Positions 37,434 to 50,531 are shown, counted from the first letter of the stretch. The stretch is 64,000 bases of DNA from Datnioides undecimradiatus (GCA_008933995.1 WARS01000052.1:4526001-4590000), one strand, 5' to 3'. Translations and numbers: made by a program. Notes: generated from the sequence alone by a model not told the origin.

Positions 37434-38126
37434 CTGGGAGCACACGGGGGAAAACTTCGAGTTGTGATTTTATGTTAACATACATACACAAAACGTAAAT
37501 CTGCCAGACAGATGCAATGCTTTCCTGTCTCAATCCATCCAACACACACAATAGCAGACTCACACATACAAAGGCAGTACGATCCTTAGAGAGGCTCATC
37601 TGACACCTCATCTCATGTGCTTCAGTGTCTTGCCCATTGCTGCATATCCAATAGTTTTTTTTTTACACTTCAAATTGTCTTTGCTCCATTACCATGGGGT
37701 GGGAATTGATATAATATCATTTTGACAGATTATTACACCTCATAAATGAGTATGAATCTGGCTTTTTCTATTTTTCAGTGCAAATGGGAAAGTCACTGCA
37801 TCACACCCTGCTAAGAGTGTTAACAGCTATTAGTGTAGCACTGCAATACATTTGTGTTATAAATATATGTACAGCTTATGCTGTACCTACCGTATATGCC
37901 TTGTACATCGTATGTATCACGTGCTGAAATGACTTTCCAACAAAACAATTCTCTAACTGTGCTCCTGTTGTACTGTATTTATTTTAGTGGGTAAAAAAAT
38001 TAGATATGACTATTTTAAAAATAGCATTACACAATATTATATAGTAGTGTATAAAACAGTGAAATGTATTGTACCTGTCCTTGAACAAATGGATAGAGAT
38101 TTTATTCTTAAAATCCTGGAACCAAC
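37434..38126. other. Intron within FN8
   Basis: 693 nt, A+T-rich unique sequence; nothing else seen. Confidence 0.85.
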
Positions 38127-38227
38127 CTTGAAAGGCACTTGGGATTTGTAGTTTGGCGGCAAATCCCAGGTGAGGAGGACAGCTGTTTTCATGACAGCTT
38201 TGACACCAAAGTTTAAGGTTGGAAAAT
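38127..38227 (-). CDS. ptprf: ptprf exon: FN8, first half
   Basis: The 101-nt exon completes an Asp codon and encodes [19 protein letters not shown] through KSQVPFK. The FNIII Trp lies in [12 protein letters not shown]. It enters in phase 1 and leaves in phase 0 at AAG/GTTGGT, a donor weaker than consensus. Human LAR reads AAAMKTSVLLSWEVPDSYKS at the same place. The next exon begins ILYNQQSVEV, matching LAR ILYNGQSVEV across the junction. Confidence 0.94.
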
Positions 38228-38986
38228 CTGCAGAGGGAAAAAATCTTTCGATGAATATCTCGAGCATGACATCTTGTACACCACAATGTGCATAATTCAA
38301 TTTCACACTTCTGTACGGCAAGTAACCCCGACAGTAAACAATGCGAACATATTCTGTAGTGATACCTTGCGACCAAACTACGGGACGGGGGGATGGTTTT
38401 CAAGAACATCAACAATCTCATTCACGCTTGGTTACAGGGGACATAAAAATAGCCTTCATCTCCCTAAGCCTGTTCCATTCATTACACAACGTTCGCAACA
38501 AGACATACGCAACAGGCGGAGATCTCTGCGATAACCAGGAGGGACTACAGCATATAGCAGTGGGGCTGACAACATGTGTCTTAAAATAGGCATCACTCAC
38601 AACTGGCTATAAATAAGAAATCTTGCATTTATAAGATTATAAAATGCATGAGGAGATACATGCCGGGGACACTTTAGATTCGTGTCTAATGGGAGGGGGG
38701 ATGAGGCGGCATGGTAATGTGACTGCAGCGTGTAATTAGATTAGTACTCTATAAATCAATAAACACAGAGCTGTACTGTACGGCGTGGCAGACGAGAAAG
38801 ATGTGGCACCGATAAAGCCAGAAAAAGAGGCAGCTACAGAGAGATCAGAATATCAGCAGGTGATACTGGATTCATGTATATGCTCATGTATGTTCTGGGC
38901 AGGGCAGCGTGTGTAGCAACCCCGTTTTATCACATGTGGCATGTTTATGTGTAAACGTTGGCTGTGTGTCTGATCGACCGTCTTAC
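38228..38986. other. Intron between FN7 and FN8
   Basis: 759 nt of unique sequence; nothing else seen. Confidence 0.85.
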
Positions 38987-39559
38987 CATTCGACATGGTT
39001 CTGCTCTGAATGCTGGGGCTGAGGGGTCCCCCGCCTTTACTGGTGAACGCCTGCACCCGAATGTCGTAGGTGGTGTCAGGATTAAGGCCCTGAATGGTCA
39101 TGTGCGTGTCGGCCGTGCGGTTGGTGCTGTTCTGCTGACTGTTGATGTCCCTGTACACAACCACGTAGTATATGATCTTGCCGTTCCTCTCGGCCAGCAG
39201 TGGGGGTTCCCAGGTCAGCTGGGTGCTGGACTGTGTCAGCCCCGTGACTTGGAGGTTGAACGGGAAGCCAGAGGGCACGTCTTCAGGGGTGCTGATCTCC
39301 TTTACATAGGCCTCACCGATGCCGGCACGGTTGCGTGCGCTGAGCCGGAAGACATATGTGGCCCCTTTGTGCAGTCCAGTGACAGTGTAATGGTCGTCTG
39401 TCTTCTTCAGCTCACGCGAGGTGTAGGCTTCCTCATCAGTGCGCTTATACTGCAGCTGGTAGCCCATCAGTTCACCCACCATTTCCTTAGGCGGCTGCCA
39501 CTGAATTAGCGCTGTGTTGCCCATTGTGGTGCTGATCATCATAGTGGGCTTGCCTGGCA
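38987..39559 (-). CDS. ptprf: ptprf exon: fibronectin III repeats 6 and 7
   Basis: One 573-nt exon (191 codons' worth, phases 1-1) carries FN6, from PGKPTMMISTTMGNTALIQW to KEISTPED, and FN7, from VPSGFPFNLQVTGLTQSSTQ to SPSIQSRTMSN. The core Trp residues are in IQWQPP and LTWEPP. Two sequons sit close together in QQNSTNRTAD. The sequence follows LAR closely, including LHKGATYVFRLSARNRAG and PLLAERNGKI. The symmetrical phases make both repeats removable as a unit, as reported for LAR-family short isoforms. Confidence 0.96.
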
Positions 39560-40040
39560 CTGAAAATAAAATTGAGGAATCGATAAAAACAAAGTTGTGC
39601 TGCCATATCTCTAATATACAGACCCGTCAGAAAGTTACAGTTCAACATTTTGGGATTTTTAATTTTTTTTTTTTTTCTGGTGAAGTTAGATGAGAAAAAT
39701 GCTTTAAGAAGATGAAAAGATTCATAAATTTGCCCTGCAACAAACATCCACCAACAGGCAGCTTAAATACAGAATATGAAGATTACATGTCTTGCTCGTG
39801 GCACAGCAGCCAGCTATGGTAACTAGTCTGGGTGCTGAAGATAACATACATGTACCATCCCACTAAAACTAACAGGATATTCCAGTCATGCGGACGGTCC
39901 TATAATCATAGTACCCCCCTGAACGAGGGAGACAGAGGTCATCAGTTTTAAGCCTTAAAGATAATACCATAGTATTCACTGTAAACAGATAGCATATATC
40001 CTATGTTTTACATGATAACCCTGATAAAACCGGCTCTGAC
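39560..40040. other. Intron between FN5 and FN6
   Basis: 481 nt with a T-rich run near 39660; nothing else seen. Confidence 0.85.
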
Positions 40041-40158
40041 CTGCTCCGGTCGTGGTGATGACTTTAGCTTTGCTACGGGCTCCGTCTCCCTTGGTGGTGT
40101 AAGCTGCCACAGTGACAGAGTAGGTGGTTTCAGACTGCAGTCCGACAATGATGGCCTC
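40041..40158 (-). CDS. ptprf: ptprf exon: FN5, last part
   Basis: The 118-nt exon encodes [20 protein letters not shown] through KVITTTGA. It completes FN5 with the [20 protein letters not shown] strand pair, nearly identical to human LAR. It enters in phase 0 and ends in phase 1 (GCAG/GTCAGA), joining to VPGKPTMMIS of FN6. It can follow either the microexon or the FN5 first-part exon directly. Confidence 0.95.
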
Positions 40159-40640
40159 CTGCAAAATGGAAAAACATCACGCCGTCAGAGGTTAAAAGGA
40201 ATCAGTGAGCCTTTACGGCAAAAACAAAACACAAACCCCTCTCACACAAGCTCCTATCCCCTCAAAAAACACACAGCACCAAAAGAAACCATAATTAAAC
40301 GAAACACCCTTCTCTATCCAGTTGTAGTTTCTTGATCAGTTTACCTATAAAAGGAAACAAAACGTTTGAAGCTTTTAACAAAGAGAAGTTTTAAAGGCAA
40401 ACACAGGACCAGGAACTTTTCTTAGGTCAAGAAAAACTCCTGTGTCCAGTCGTAAGGCACACGCTAAAACCCATTAACCAACAAACCAACCAAATGAACC
40501 AGAACATCACCAGTGTGTCAGTGTTCACGTCTGCCGCATGGCTAAGCATGAGACTGTACCCAGAGGAGCTTGGGATCGTCACTACACTGAAAAGCCCACA
40601 AATAGTACACTTTACTGTGGGTCACATCATTAAAACTCTT

Positions 40641-40641
<1 letters not shown>

Positions 40642-40675
<34 letters not shown>
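40642..40675. repeat. (ATA)n trinucleotide repeat
   Basis: About eleven ATA/AAT units in the intron between the FN5 microexon and the FN5 last-part exon. Confidence 0.9.
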
Positions 40676-40677
<2 letters not shown>

Positions 40678-40916
40678 GCATCAGACAGATGCTACACATT
40701 TATTTCTTTTAATAACGAGATAAGATTCTTGGTATTTTCCATCCTCTGGATTGCCATGTGAGTCAGGTTGAATGTTGAACTCTACACAGAAACACAGACA
40801 CACTAAGGTGGTAAAACACATCAGTTACTCAAACAAACACTGAGGTAACACACTGTTATTGGTAACCTGCTGCAGTACTGGCACTCACTTTACCAGACTG
40901 CATCAGTCTGAACAAA

Positions 40917-40943
40917 AACACACACACACACACACACACACAC
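40917..40943. repeat. (CA)n microsatellite
   Basis: About thirteen CA units in the same intron as the ATA array, followed by further CA-rich diverged sequence to about 41120. Confidence 0.9.
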
Positions 40944-43044
40944 TGGAATTAAACAGTCTCTGAGCTTGAACAAAGCCCATATGTAAACAGACATTCACAC
41001 ACGTACATGAATGCACATACTCACCAATGCATATATACTGTATATAGTAAACACACACTGCAGTACGCATGCACGTACGGGCACACCATAAATGTGCACC
41101 CACACGATGGTACCGGTAGACATGAGCACACACTCGATACAGAGAACAAATTAATGCCTGCGGCTTGAGCACACATGCTGGAGTTGTCTGTTTCTGACTG
41201 GGGCCACTGAGAGGACGAATACGCCAATGCCTACAAGCCTTCCTGCCGGAACTCCTCGCAAACTTCACAACTCTTGGAATATTATACGGCTTTGCCCTAA
41301 TGCTGTTTCTCTAACTAATGAAGTTTTAATTTCCTAACCATAGTAGAACATTTAACAGTCTATATAAGCCAGCTCTGTTTGACAATGCTTTTTACTGCCC
41401 CTCTTTTTAAGGGACATTTGGTGCTCCCATACTAGCCTTTAAGAGAGAGGGGGGAGAAAAAGCTAAATTACTGTATCATAAAACCATTTTAACTTTATGG
41501 AGGAAGTCTCATTACTTTAATCATACAAAAAAGCTTTAACATTCTCAGTAGTGGCAGCCGCAGAGATCCCCCCCCCCTTATTCTGGCAAGGTCAAATCGG
41601 GTCTAGTAACACTTTTGAAACTCAGCAGAAAATAGAAAAAGCGAGGCTTCAAAGTTTCCTTCAGAGCAAATGCTTAGAGCAGCACCAAAGGGCATTACGG
41701 AGATTATCAAGTCGACTAGTTATAGAAATGGATTCTTCTCTACAAGCCTCCCTACACCATTATCCTCGCTAGGGTAGAAAATGCCAGAAGAAAAATGGGC
41801 AGCATTGTTAAACAAATATATACGCTCCAGATGTTTTTTTGGAGAAAGGCAATGATTAATTTGTTCTATTTACGCTGATTTTCATTAAAAATGGCTAAAT
41901 CATTTTTAAAAGAACACACTGCTTCAATATCTACTCCCTCTGAGCAGGCCATGGGTCAACAAGGCTTGCTAATGTTTTTGCTGTTGACATCTGTCCGTGG
42001 CTAGCGATACTACATTTGTTACCTGGCGCACAGACTGCTATCGCCTAAATATGGCTGCTAAGAAAATAATAAAGATGTGTGAACAGATGTCTTCCTCTAA
42101 CAGTGTCTAGCTCTGTGTCTGTCAGGTGTTAATCAACACATTAAGAGGAGAGGGAGAGGAGGCAAGCCTGACTCATGCCATGTGGGTAGTAGCTGAAAGA
42201 ATCTGGCCATGTGTGATGTGCAAACAGATTTCTGTTTAACTAGCTGTTATCAAATAAATAAAATGAAGTGAGCACATCCCGCTGGCTAATCTAGAAAGCA
42301 CCGAAAACAGCCATCCAGTGTCGATGTATAAACAGATAAAAAGAAAAACCACTTGGCATTCTTCCACCTTTGCGGCCAGTCACTAGATTGATTAACCAGT
42401 TTTTACCAGTCTATGTTTTCTGTCAGCGAGCAAAGAAGTACCCCAATTTGCTAAATGAATTCTTTGATGTGGCTTCTTAAAAGCTATGAACCTTCAAAAA
42501 AAAAAAAAAGCCCCCAACATATTTGCCCTTGTTTGAATGCTGAAAACAATGTCTGTTATTCTGGCAGGTTTCTATTGAATTTCTGAGTAGGAACAGTGAG
42601 TGGCTCTGCATTTATGCCAGCGCAATATGATGTCTAGGAGGTAATAAGCCATAACAAAGGGCTGCGTGACAGCTATGGAACAGTGAGCTGCCATCCAGGC
42701 AAATGAAAAGAACATGAAAGGCTGGTGGCAATCTTGGAGATGTGTGGAGCTGATAAAACACACAGCTCCTCCCCTCAGATAGACATGTCATCTGGAACAG
42801 TAGGTGAGACAGCAGGTTAGGTGAGCCTGATTAATGTCAGCATCACACTGGGACAGTGACACACAGCCTTTGACTGCACTGTGCGCTCAATGATGGAAGA
42901 GAGCGCTGCATGCTCGCTGCAGTCAGTGCCTCAGATCTGACTGAATGTCCAGCTGTTACTACCAGTTTGTTGTATGGTAAAATGTTGAAATATTACACTT
43001 GGACGCAATCATCAGTGGAAATAATCCTCATGCTTTATGGTTGT

Positions 43045-43070
43045 ACACACACACACACACACACACACAC
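43045..43070 (+). repeat. (CA)n microsatellite downstream of the FN5 microexon
   Basis: Thirteen CA units on the + strand, which are GU repeats in the minus-strand pre-mRNA. They start about 230 nt past the 5' splice site of the microexon. GU-rich runs can bind CELF- and TDP-43-type splicing proteins; this role is inferred. Confidence 0.9.
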
Positions 43071-43297
43071 AAATCAGGAATCATTAAGACACACATCTCC
43101 TGCTGTGGTTATGATGGGGTTATGATCTTTCATGAGGATTCACACCGCGTGGATTACAGGCACGGCACGCACAGAAACAAACACACGCGCACACACGCAC
43201 ATCATAATCCACAAGCACACACAGCACCCCCAAATTGCAGAGGGGAGAAGAGCCTGCCCTGCAAGACAACCCAGCAGCACACATGAGGGCTACTCAC

Positions 43298-43324
43298 ATG
43301 CTCGGTGGACTCCTCAATATTCCA
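43298..43324 (-). CDS. ptprf: ptprf microexon, 9 codons, in FN5 (LASE-c position)
   Basis: A 27-nt segment encoding WNIEESTEH is flanked by a clear acceptor (ctcccatcag) and a consensus donor (CAT/GTGAGT). Its phase is 0-0, so it fits between the flanking FN5 exons with or without inclusion. Human LAR has WRPEESEDY at exactly this point, the alternatively spliced LASE-c insert in the fifth FNIII repeat. In mammals that insert is enriched in neural tissue and alters laminin-nidogen binding. Conserved W..EES supports homology. Being too short for ORF finding, it was located from reading frame and splice signals. Confidence 0.85.
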
Positions 43325-46300
43325 CTGATGGGAGAGAAGACACAGGACACAGGGCGGGGAGAGAAATGAGTCAACACAACAGGCAGGGGAAAAAAAGCAC
43401 TGGTCTTTTTTTCGCTCTACGACAGATGAATGTAGGTGTCAACAGAGTCATGCAGTAGACAAAAAACAGAGGGAGAGAGTGTGACGGAAGAGAGTGCGTA
43501 AAAAAAAAAAAGAAAAGAAAAGAAATGAAGACAAGTTGAGTGGCATGAAACAAATTGTGGAGCCAAGGTGAGCAATGGTTGTGAAATTCATTGGTGTTTA
43601 TGATGCACTGCCTTGTTTCTCATTTGCGTATGAATCCAATAAAAAACGCTCTGCTTCTTAATCACAGAACACCTCTATTCAGTATGATAACTATCTCACT
43701 GTGGATATGAATTTATAAACTATGCAGAATTTCTGAAGCATTTCCTCTTTCCTTTCAGAAATGGAGGGAGGGCCTTTTATTCATTATATTTCAATATGTT
43801 TTCAAAATGTTCTCCTTGCTCGCTGTGCTTGGCCAAGTGATTCCCGGGGGAAGTGAAAGCCCATTTCGTGCCGCGGGGCTCCGTCGGTGCCGAGCGTGAA
43901 ATCCTATTACCAGCGCTGCTATGCTAGCCCTGTGACATCAAACCCCATCGATGCAGAACGCAACCGCTGGTGTTTACCAGCAACTCGCTCCACAGTTCAG
44001 TTGCTACTGAGGAGTTCACTGATGGGTGACCTGGCTGACAAGGGGCAGGAGACAAGACAACTGGTGACACTGATGTGGGACAATCTGGGGAACACGGAAG
44101 GAGGAAAGGTGGGTGAGGGTGGCGGCGGCAAGTGATTGCATTTGAACATTATGGGAAACACTGGGAAGGATGGTAGAGGTTGGCAAGCAATGATACTGTG
44201 ACACGACGGAATCAGGGAGGCAGACAAAGGAACCACAGAAGGTTCGGTTTGCCCCAAAACACTATTTCTATGTCTCCATTAGCTTTAATGGTAACCAATT
44301 AGATTTCACTTCTTTGTTCCAATAATAATAATAATAATCATACAGTAGAGCTACATTGTTTTTCTGAGTACTGAAAAACTGAACAGCAGTCAACCCGTTC
44401 AATCCGCGAAGTTAATGTTAGCTCAGTAGCAGAAGTGCAGAGCAGACAGCATTAAGGGTCGTCAGCCTAATATCAAAACATTATCAGATGAGATTTGCCA
44501 GCTGTTTGTCATTATAACCGTAAGTGCACAATTATGCATCTCTTATCATAAAGTAGAATGCTACTTTTGAATGTTGGGATTATGTCTGAAATATTATGGA
44601 GTAATGTTGTTAATACTACCAAAGAAATATCTGCCCAAATGCTAAATGAGTGTTTTTACTTGCTGACCATTCTGCAGCTGAAAGGTTTAAAAAGGACCCT
44701 GGGAGGCTCTAAACAAAAAGCTACGCCGAGCAACTGCAGCCATTTTTCTGGTTTTTGTCTCCAGAAGAACTGGCCATGCCTGTGCTTTGTTTAATGTCAT
44801 ATAGAGAACCACTATCTATCTGTCTGTCTGTCCTTCGCATAACTGGAGAACACTTCATCTGCTTCATCTTCTTTCCACTTGGCAGGTGTATTGCTAGGGA
44901 CCCAAGGACATGTGGTGCTGAATTTGGTGTAATTTGGACACATTCATTAGTAATGAAGTTTGAATTAAGAATCGAACAGCTCACTTTGCAGCTCTCTCTG
45001 TGGGCTTCAGGGCCAGGAGACCCTTGTCTTTCTCTGGCACTTAAATATGTCACGCCAGGGAGCAGATGCATAAAACTTTGTGGAGATTCACAACCAAAAC
45101 TGTGTGTATGCACAAATGTGGAAATATGCCAATATGCTGTACTTTCTCAATTATTGTTCAATCCAGCATATACACATCATTTCCACTCCCACGGTCTTAA
45201 ATGGCTGTAGAAATCACCTAAAACCAACAAAAAAAACAGCAAAACGTGTTGCAGTTTTTATAAATGTGCCTCTGAGTGACGTGTGGACTACAAACAAAAA
45301 CACAATCAATGAAATTCACAAAAAAACTCTTACTTACTTTAAGGTTATGTCGTGCATTTCATGTCCAGCTCATCATCTCAACTGCAGCTACGTTAAAGAA
45401 GCATGTATATGCTGGTCTGAAGTATGTGTGAGGTGCACGGATCCAGACCTCATACTATTTTTAAGAAAATGGAAATTTGTGCGTGGGGTATTGTGCACAT
45501 CGTTCATACATCTGGCACAGGTGTATTTGTCAAGGAAGACTGTGACTGTGATGTTGTTCGGATGGAAGGTTGTTGAGAAAGCTGCGAGCAGACGTATTGG
45601 AGGCTGAGCACTCAGACAGTTCACAACAGGCATGGTTTTAACAGGCGCTGCACAAATAAATTTAAATCTCACTGCCGGTAAGAGTTCAGCCTTTGAGGCA
45701 GATATGGATCTCAAAACTCAAATTAAATCTATGTTTTAGACACCATCCAGATAATATAAAAGGAAATGGTGGAAATATGTATTTTTTTTAAATTTAGGTG
45801 TACTAGTAAGAAGCTGAAGCCTACAAAGCAGAAACATGTCTTAAAGACAAGATTCATTCGAGATTCACTTTCGCCAACAAAGAAAGCGAGTCTCACGCTC
45901 CGCTGATTCATTGTGCACCGGAGAGAAGGTGTTCATCATCCTCCATTGACTGCTGGCATATGAAAAGACAAAAGACCCAACTTCTCCGCCCTCCTCCCAG
46001 CGGATATGTCTTTATCACCAACCAGCTGACTGAAGCATGAGCAAGGCCTCTGCGCTGTCCCAGTCGCGACTGGTCGACACACATGGCGCATGAAGGGCTG
46101 CTGCCTCGTGCTCCCCTGACATGGCGGGGCACTAAATAGTACCACTTAAGAACAGCTGCTACTTAACTCCATGAATAACAGTTTGTGACGTGCCTAATTG
46201 CTTAATTTGTTTACCGTCGACTCCACTCAGTATGTCAACAGAGCAAGCGCGCACATTAAGGTTTGCGAGAGTTCCTATCTCATCTTGGGCTTAATCCCTT

Positions 46301-49300
46301 TCTATCGCAACTGCTTTTGCTTTCTGCTTAAATCCATGGGAGAATTATAAATTATCCCCCATTTATATTTCGAATGCCAACGCAAGCTGAAAACACATCA
46401 TTGCTGATAAGCGTCGTTTGTGGAAACGGAGCGGTATAATTTGCAGGCGGGTGAATGCAAATGTGATGACATGGGCTGAGATGTGTGGCTATAAAAACGG
46501 GAACGAGGGGGGAACGAGTGATGTGGAAGAGAAGGAGCTGTCATGATTGATGGAGTGAAACGGGCTGAGGTGCTTCTTTTCTGTTTTTTTTTTTTTTCCC
46601 GGTTCACATTCAACTCCAATCTGAGCCAGTGAAGGCCGCAGAGGCAGTGAAGCATCGCCTCGCTCGCTCCCACACACAAACGCGCACACACCGCAAAAAA
46701 CGCATGAGTGGTCAAACAAAATGGAGCTGGAAAAGTAGTGCTGAATAAAGGCAAACTTGTGCAGGGAGGCAAACTTGTGCAGAGAATGTATGGAGGCACA
46801 GACAATGGCTAATGACTTCAAACTTAATCAAGCCATTTTCTGCCAACTTTTAGTGATGGTATATGAAAACCACAAGCCTAGAGGTTGCTGTCAGTGCATA
46901 GTGATGGAGCAGGCTTTGTGGTGTGGACTTGCCCACTCAAGTTCAGGCCACTTTCCCAACAGAAATATGGTTAGAAAGGGGTCGATAACATCACAGTTAA
47001 CATGGCCTCTGGTTTAAATTTAGCAGGGAAATGAGGGCGCTGTGTGGGCTCCTGCTTGAAAAGAAAAAGAGGCGCTTAACCCGCCCACGCACATGCAAGC
47101 TTTCCTAGCTCTCCTCCCAGCGTTTCAGCTAACCCTGAGAGAGGGTGAAGAGGAGAGAAGGAGCCAGAAACGGAGAGACAAAGACGAGGGGAGAGGTGAT
47201 AGCGATTTGACAGAATCTGCAATCCAATCAGCTGGCTAAGATTTGTGATTGAAGTCTAAGGTGAGGTTGTGCTATGTTGCGTGAGCCCTGGAAAATCTGG
47301 ATTTTTCTTTTCCCTCCTGGCAGGCTTACTGTGCATCCAATTCAGGTGAAAGGGTGGATATGGAAGTGATTTCACAACGCATTAGGCAAATTCTTGAGAG
47401 AAACACTATGGGATGTGCCAAGATAGAAGAAAATTGTTTTTTTCCTTTTATTTATCATCAATTACAGGTGTGCGTTTGAGGGATTTGCATGAGTCTAGGA
47501 TGAGTCATGAACTTTTCTCAGCCAGCTGGAACGCCTACTACAAGGTTGATCTTAGTAGTGAGCATGTTCGCTCATGTTATCTGCCTTGTTTTTTCCACTT
47601 GTTGTTGGGGTACAGGAATGGAAAAATGAGTTAGAAAAGAGGGGTTGTTCTAAAACCAGTTGAGCGAACGTGGACAAGGGAGCGGCGGCTGACTGTGTGG
47701 TCTTTAGTGACGTCTGGGCAGGTCCTTGCAGGTTGGCTACTCAGCGCTGTCTCACGGAAAACAATCTGTTGAGATGACTCAATCAAGGGTAACCAACCTG
47801 CACGCAAGCCTCTGGTAATTACTCAACAGGCCTCTCAGGCAGGAAGGGTACAAAAGGAGGACACGAGAGCAAAGGAAGGGAGCTGCAGGGAGTGAGAAAA
47901 CAAAAAAACATAAGTGGAGGGAGGAGAATTTCAGGTTTCTGCCAGGGAGGGAACGGTTTAAGAGGTGTCCTGGACACCAAACTGGAACATGAGAGCTATG
48001 CTGAGCACCAAATTGCTGTGTGTCTTTGTGTTTATTGTGTGAACCTGGCACAAATGAGACATGGCGGGGAGTATTGTTTGCACAACAAGTAGGGTCAGGT
48101 TCGGTTCAGGTTTCATAGCGTAAAACAAAGTCACGCTAAACACGTCGACATAAGGAAAACACTTCGAGGAAGACAAGCAGCCACCGTGTTTTTTTCTCTT
48201 CTTCCAGGCCAACCGATGCTGTCCTGGCTGTCAAGCTCTCTGGTATACAGTCAGATAACAATGAACTGTCAGCCGCGGCTGCCAGAAAACGACTGCTGTA
48301 AAACAAAGGTGCTGGACTGTGTTTGGGAGTTGAGGGCAGACCATTTGGCCAGGTGGTATCAGCCAGAGGTTCTTTTATACAGCTATCCTCATTTCTCTTT
48401 GCCCATACTTAAGTAAATATTAATTTTACTTTCGGTTCCATGTGAGAAGCGCTACTTGACTCACTATGTATTTATTAATGAAGGCGTGTTACACAACTGG
48501 GATCTATCAGCTTCTATTTGGCGTCACATGGGATGTAGCACATCTGACACATCCTTTCAAGGTGACTTTGATAGCGCTTCCACGTCTGAAATGATAAGAC
48601 TTAAGACAGCGGGGTGTTTGCCAAAGTAAATGAGGGTTAACAGCTGCACTCAAGGGCATAGCAGTGCGTACCGCTCAGGACCTAAACCAGCAACCTGTTG
48701 GCCTCGCTAAAATGCTGCTGCGAAGCATTTATCAGCAAACGCCGCTCAGAGACACACACGAGGCTGCTCAGATTATTTTGCGGCGTTCCTGCGGCCACAG
48801 AGCGCTTACTTGTTTAAGTGAGATGTTTCTGTGTGAGGCCATCGAGGGTGCGAGTGAACGCGTGTTTGCGTAAATGTTTCTCCCGGCCAACAATCAGAAA
48901 GAGGCTCTTAAGCCGGTCTCTCCTTTCCCAAAGAGAGGGAAAAAGTGAGAGTGGGGTTTTTGGTTTTAAGATATTCATGAATCTCTGAATCCCTCTTAAG
49001 GATTACAATCTCACATCCATCTTACAGTGTCACACAGCTTTGGGCGATTTGGAGCAGCCTGCATTAATGTGTAAAGGGGCGGCGTCGGGGAAAAAAACTC
49101 TAATTTATAAACATGGTAACAAGGCAGTGCATATGTATTACCGCTAAAACTGCAAAGAGAGGTGCATTGATTCCGCTAAGCCCCATCCTGATGTAACACA
49201 TATAAAATATTTAATAGCTATTACTGTAGAATTAGAATGGATCTTGTTACGACAGCTAATCCAAAGCTGTGGGAGCAGGGTACCAATTTAGAGTCAAATG

Positions 49301-49521
49301 TCACATGTGGAGAATGATGAAAAAGAGGGAGAGGTGGGGATCGACAGAAAGAAAATTCCATGTGTGTCACCCGGTATGGGGGAAATGAAGCGTGAACTCA
49401 GAATGGAAGGCAATAGGGGAGCGGTGGAGAATGAAAATAATAGGAAATGAACATAAGACAGCTACAGACAGTGAAAGACAGCCAGGGGAAGACTGGACAA
49501 GAGTAAGGCATCATCCAGTAC
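43325..49521. other. Intron upstream of the FN5 microexon
   Basis: 6197 nt of mostly unique sequence. The segment about 46165-46400 has TAATTG/TTAAT cores and unusually little simple repeat, the look of a conserved non-coding element, but conservation cannot be tested here. A short CpG-rich patch lies near 43.84-43.92 kb. Confidence 0.75.
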
Positions 49522-49715
49522 CTGTGCCTCTGGCAAAGCAACGTCCATGATGTTAGGCTGGCCCCGCGGTTCGCCGTTTTCAAGCCGAGAGAAGATGACT
49601 TGGTAGCCTCGGATTTGGCCGTGCTGCTTCCCCTGCAGGGGCGGCTTCCAGGTGACCCGGATGGCTGTGGAGTTTATGGCCTCAACCTCCAGCTTCCTAG
49701 GGGGTGCTCCTGGCA
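49522..49715 (-). CDS. ptprf: ptprf exon: FN5, first part
   Basis: The 194-nt exon encodes [18 protein letters not shown] through [11 protein letters not shown]. It carries a sequon (NSTA) and the highly conserved [11 protein letters not shown] strand. It enters in phase 1 and ends in phase 0. The donor CAG/GTACTG departs from consensus at +4 and +5, which would suit a regulated junction, because the next exon is a 27-nt microexon 6.2 kb away. Immediately upstream of the acceptor the sense strand is T/C-rich. Confidence 0.94.
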
Positions 49716-50531
49716 CTGGAAACCAGGGGGAAAAAAAAAGTGGGGAGAGAAGGAGGGAGAGCACAATGAACCAGAGTTAGGCAGAAGGATAAAGACAGAC
49801 CATGGAAGAGAGGGAAGGAGGAAAGAGTCAAAAGATGCTGAGTTAGACATTTCCTCAGTTCTCTGTGTTTTGTGATGAGGAACCAAACTAATGACTCCTG
49901 GGTTCTTTATTAGGTGCTCTGTAGAAAGAAGTGATACCAGATTTGGCCACGAATCAAAATCATCTCTACTCAGTTTACACTGTCTCTGTCTTCTGTGTCC
50001 CCAAAAAACCCAATGCGGGACAGCATGTGGTCTAGCGATGTCTGTAATGCCCTTAATTCCGGTATGAAATTAGCTGTGTTGCAGCAAACTTCAAACACAT
50101 TAATTATAGACGACTCTCTCTTAGGGGCAGCCGCTCTCTATCAGACTGCAAACAAAACGAGGAACCAGTGAGAAAAAAGAGGCAAGAGTGAGAGAACGGA
50201 GAGGGGAGCTCTGCTCCACTTCTATTCCTACGAACAGAAGAGGGAAAACAAGAAGGCATTCAGTGAAAGCAGAGGAAAGTGGTGCAGAGCTGAGGCCCTG
50301 GGGGTGATGAGCCTTAACCTGCCATAGATGTAAGACGTTAAAGCTATAGAGCAAGAGGAAACAAGAGAAGGTGACCCCCTCTGCTACAGCTATCGCCTCA
50401 TTAACTCAAAATTGATCAAGAGGACACAGAGAAACGCAGTGGAAGTTGAAGAGAGTGAAGGGAAATAGTGACAGGCAACTCCAAGCAACACAGTCAGAGA
50501 GAGGTCTGCTGTAGGGGAGGTGTTAACCTAC
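49716..50531. other. Intron between FN4 and FN5
   Basis: 816 nt, purine-rich on the + strand near the FN5 acceptor (49720-49830); nothing else seen. Confidence 0.85.

Larger units (their letters stand above)
40159..43297. other. Intron downstream of the FN5 microexon
   Basis: 3139 nt. Holds ATA, CA and CA-rich arrays (40642, 40917, 43045, and looser CA to about 43220). No exon seen. Confidence 0.8.

Noticed and set aside
38958-39509. 183-codon open frame on the plus strand
   Set aside because: It is the antisense shadow of the FN6-FN7 exon, whose sense translation has clear LAR homology.
40159-49521. Search for a nested gene, CRISPR array, tRNA or rRNA in the large introns
   Set aside because: No regularly spaced direct repeats, cloverleaf-like or rRNA-like sequence was seen; this is ordinary vertebrate intron with microsatellites.
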